From contig JDUB01000002.1 of the NCBI GenBank assembly GCA_000771265.1, positions 49,809 to 113,808 on the forward strand: a stretch of DNA of 64,000 bases, in the 5' to 3' direction. The DNA is from Bifidobacterium thermophilum DSM 20210 (GTDB taxonomy: Bacteria; Actinomycetota; Actinomycetes; Actinomycetales; Bifidobacteriaceae). Position numbers and translations under genes: made by a program. Below the pieces are notes generated by a model. It ran no database searches, was not told where the DNA came from, and was given only the letters and a program-made list of their open reading frames with translations. Below are positions 61,900 through 64,000 of the stretch, piece after piece. Position 1 is the stretch's first letter, and each line of letters opens with the position of its first letter.

Positions 61900-62690
61900 C
61901 ACAAACCGGCAAGTGAGGGTGTTGGCGTGTCGCATGCTTGCCTCCGAACTGCTTGCGTTGCTTCTTGCTTCGCATATCGACCGCCAGTGTGTGAGCGGAT
62001 CCTCACATACTCACGCCTTGCCCCCCATCTGCCGCTTCTGGCCCGTGCAAACTGTCAATGTGTGAGTCAATCCTCACACGATGGCCCTCGGGGTCGTCGA
62101 ACCGGCCCTCTCCGGCAGTCCAATCCATCATCGTGTGAGCCAATCCTCACACACTGACCGACAGACCAGCTCATTCATCACGCCGCACCCGGCCTGCCGT
62201 CATTGTGTGAGCGGATCCTCGCACGATGCCCCTGGTCCATCTATGCCTTCGCCTGTCACACATGCAAACCGCCATCGTGTGAGTCAATCCTCACATAGTG
62301 ACCGCCAGACCATCGGTGCCGCCGTCCGTGACGCATTCCGCCCGCCATTGTGTGAGCGGATCCTCGCACGATGATCGTCAGACTAGCCAATTCATCACCC
62401 CGTCGTCTGGCCGGCTGTCACTATGCGAGCGGATCCTCGCACAACGGCCCTCTGGGCCATCGAGTCGGCCAATCCTGGCCGTCCGACCTGCCGGCAAGTG
62501 AATGAATCCTCACGCACTCACGTCTTGATACCCCGTCCGTCGCTTCTGACCCGCTCAAACCGCCATCGTGTGAGTGAATCCTCACACGATGGCACCCGAT
62601 CGAAATAGTCACGACTGAGCGACGTCATCTTTTATCCACATTTCCCTGACGAACAGGACAACGTGAGAATGTGCTGATTACAGTGACAGC
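61900..62690. other. Divergent intergenic region filled with palindromes
   Basis: About 790 bases between the ROK gene and the AbiEi/DUF559 gene. Nine copies of the GTGTGAG element occupy 61987-62592. No gene is supported. Confidence 0.6.
61987..62592 (-). repeat. Cluster of nine GTGTGAG palindromes, reverse orientation
   Basis: Copies at about 61987-62009, 62054-62084, 62128-62160, 62199-62230, 62271-62302, 62344-62375, 62416-62446, 62496-62518 and 62561-62592, one every 65-80 bp, most often 72. The loop reads TSAATC or CGGATC, the complement of the loop at 19.7 and 57.7 kb. The last copy has 13-bp arms with one mismatch-free stem (GCCATCGTGTGAG...CTCACACGATGGC). Confidence 0.88.
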
Positions 62691-63656
62691 ATGATTGATA
62701 TTCGCCAATGCTCCATGTTGGTCCAGCGATCGCTGAATGGTCGCTCGGCAGAGTTCTTTGAATCCACACGCGCTCGATTAATCCGTGTCAGAGCGGTGAC
62801 CTTCCAGCGCTGTCTGATGACTCAGTCCCGTTGTTCGAAACCGTTGGTGTTTGGATTGGCAACCGCGCTCAAACTGCTGTGTGTCGACGTGCCGGCAGAA
62901 CTTGACACCGAGGACATCACTGTCGTGGTGCCGCGTTCGTGTGACAGACCACGACTTGCAGGTGTGCGGCCAATCGTCTGGCCGCATCAGCTGCCGACAA
63001 CGACTATTGACGGAATCACCTGTGTAATCCCGGACATGACTTGGATCATGTATGCCAGAAAAGCAGGATTGCAAGAGCTGGTATTACTCGGTGATGCTTT
63101 GATGCGTCGTGATAGTGAACAGAAGTGGTATTCACCTGGACAATTGGAATCGGTGTTTTCGGATTTTGTGCGGACGGCGGGCATCGGCGATGATAGTCGG
63201 CTTCAAACCTGTTCGCGCGCGCTGAAGCTGATGCGTGAGAACACCGATTCCTTCCCGGAAACCTTGCTGCGGTTGATGCTGATGCAATATGGATTGCCGT
63301 GTCCACAGGTGAACTATTGCCTGGAACTGCCGGATATGGGGAGTACGCGTGATGAGCGGTTGTTTCTGGATTTGGCGTATTCGCAAGCCCGTGTCGCGAT
63401 TGAGTATGATGGCCGGCAGCATGCTTGGCAGTGGGATCGCGACCAGCGTCGATTGAAGGCGATTGGGGATGCGCATTGGTTGCATGTTCCGGTGACGAAC
63501 AATGACCTTCGGAGTGAGGAATCGCGTGCCGCGCTGGTAGCGAGCGTCATTGATCGGTTGGAACGTCAGTTGGGACGTCGAGTCCGAAGGGGGAGGCCGT
63601 TGCCATTGCTTCAGTTGACTGCTGGGAATCGCAAGCGTGACGTTGATACATTCTGA
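62691..63656 (+). CDS. AbiEi/DUF559-type protein with a Vsr-like nuclease domain
   Basis: 321 residues. The N-terminal two thirds have the pattern of actinobacterial proteins related to type IV toxin-antitoxin regulators (AbiEi): SRCSKPLVFGLATALKLLCVDVP, HQLPTTTIDGITCVIPDMTW. The C-terminal third is DUF559/Vsr-like: FLDLAYSQARVAIEYDGRQHAWQWDRDQRRLKAIGDAHWLHVPVTNNDL, with E-Y-D-G and the QHxxxxxxxRD segment. No AbiEii toxin neighbour. Function unknown; nuclease activity is a family-based inference. It is probably a single gene. Confidence 0.75.
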   Translation: MIDIRQCSMLVQRSLNGRSAEFFESTRARLIRVRAVTFQRCLMTQSRCSKPLVFGLATALKLLCVDVPAELDTEDITVVVPRSCDRPRLAGVRPIVWPHQLPTTTIDGITCVIPDMTWIMYARKAGLQELVLLGDALMRRDSEQKWYSPGQLESVFSDFVRTAGIGDDSRLQTCSRALKLMRENTDSFPETLLRLMLMQYGLPCPQVNYCLELPDMGSTRDERLFLDLAYSQARVAIEYDGRQHAWQWDRDQRRLKAIGDAHWLHVPVTNNDLRSEESRAALVASVIDRLERQLGRRVRRGRPLPLLQLTAGNRKRDVDTF

Positions 63657-63683
63657 AAACAACGGTGAGGATTACTCTGGTGC

Positions 63684-64000
63684 AAGTGGGCGAGGATTGG
63701 CTTGCGCGGTGTCGACTGGGATGTGTTGTGAGCGGTGATGCGGATGGTTTGGCTGTCATCGTGTGAGGATTGGCTCACATGATGACAGGCGGAATGCGTT
63801 GCGGACGGCAGCGCGGGTGGCTTTGCAGTCGTCGTGTGAGGATTGGCTCGCACAATGACTGCTTGGGGCACCAGAAGATGTGATTTGACGTGGTTGGGGT
63901 GTCATCGTGTGAGGATTCGCTCGCACGATGACGGGAGGAACACCTTGCGGACAGCGGCACAGGGGACTTAGCGGCTATCGTGTGAGGATTCGCTCGCACG
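63684..64000 (+). repeat. Cluster of five GTGTGAG palindromes (continues beyond the window)
   Basis: Copies at about 63684-63709 (degenerate), 63755-63786, 63828-63859, 63901-63932 and 63976-64000 (cut by the edge), one every 73-75 bp. 63901-63932 is a near-perfect 13-bp inverted repeat, GTCATCGTGTGAG...CTCGCACGATGAC. It follows the AbiEi/DUF559 gene stop. Confidence 0.88.

Noticed and set aside
61987..62592. The nine palindromes as a CRISPR array
   Set aside because: The repeated core is only about 20-30 bp and nearly symmetric, the intervals are uneven (45-55 bp between cores) and the same element occurs elsewhere in single copies and inside a terminator.

Overview
The window comes from a bifidobacterium (Actinomycetota). 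The evidence is the high-GC dcw (division and cell wall) cluster with long disordered N-terminal extensions on MraZ, FtsW and FtsQ, a tmRNA whose tag reads AKSNRTEFALAA, an actinobacterial type II-C Cas9, and a secreted GH5 cellulase beside a fructokinase/ROK/MFS sugar operon. The species cannot be fixed from the sequence alone.

Layout. 1-2552: the start of serA and a HelD-like helicase, both on the minus strand. 3341-19578: the co-directional dcw cluster mraZ-rsmH-ftsL-ftsI-(MurE-like pseudoenzyme)-murF-mraY-murD-ftsW-murG-murC-ftsQ, preceded by four MraZ-box repeats at exact 10-bp spacing. 20057-24566: a DnaQ-like exonuclease, an orphan HSDR_N-type nuclease and a MATE exporter. 24849-29427: an accessory zone with a decayed ADP-ribosyltransferase end, small orphan genes, an HsdM fragment and an McrBC type IV restriction pair. 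29447-34790: a 5-kb island bounded by imperfect copies of the ssrA 3' end. It holds a broken ImmA/IrrE peptidase and a DUF262-Abi_2-DUF3644 operon that ends in a compact structured RNA. 34762-35154: ssrA. 35470-40670: dtd, small orphan genes, an SMI1/KNR4 protein, an HsdS fragment and three internally deleted IS30-family remnants.

40697-47041 is a complete type II-C CRISPR-Cas locus: tracrRNA, cas9, cas1, cas2 and an array of 22 repeats with 21 spacers, all 28 bp. 47042-49850 is a graveyard beside the array: prophage gene ends, duplicated terminator-bearing modules, and single degenerate repeats resembling type I-E and type I-C CRISPR repeats. 49964-54082 is a tightly overlapping three-gene minus-strand operon of unknown function (CoiA-like zinc-site protein, coiled-coil protein with a degenerate ATPase-like end, small possible winged-helix protein). 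It is a candidate undescribed defence system.

54597-61808 is carbohydrate metabolism: a GH5 cellulase with two CBM2-like modules behind a CRP/GlxR-like site, then a minus-strand operon of ROK repressor, PfkB-type sugar kinase and MFS sugar transporter. The window ends with an AbiEi/DUF559-type protein.

About 24 copies of a near-palindromic element (core GTGTGAG-GATTSR-CTCRCAC) sit in intergenic DNA at 2.8, 19.7, 57.7, 62 and 63.7 kb, mostly in clusters of 4-9. One forms the core of an apparent intrinsic terminator.
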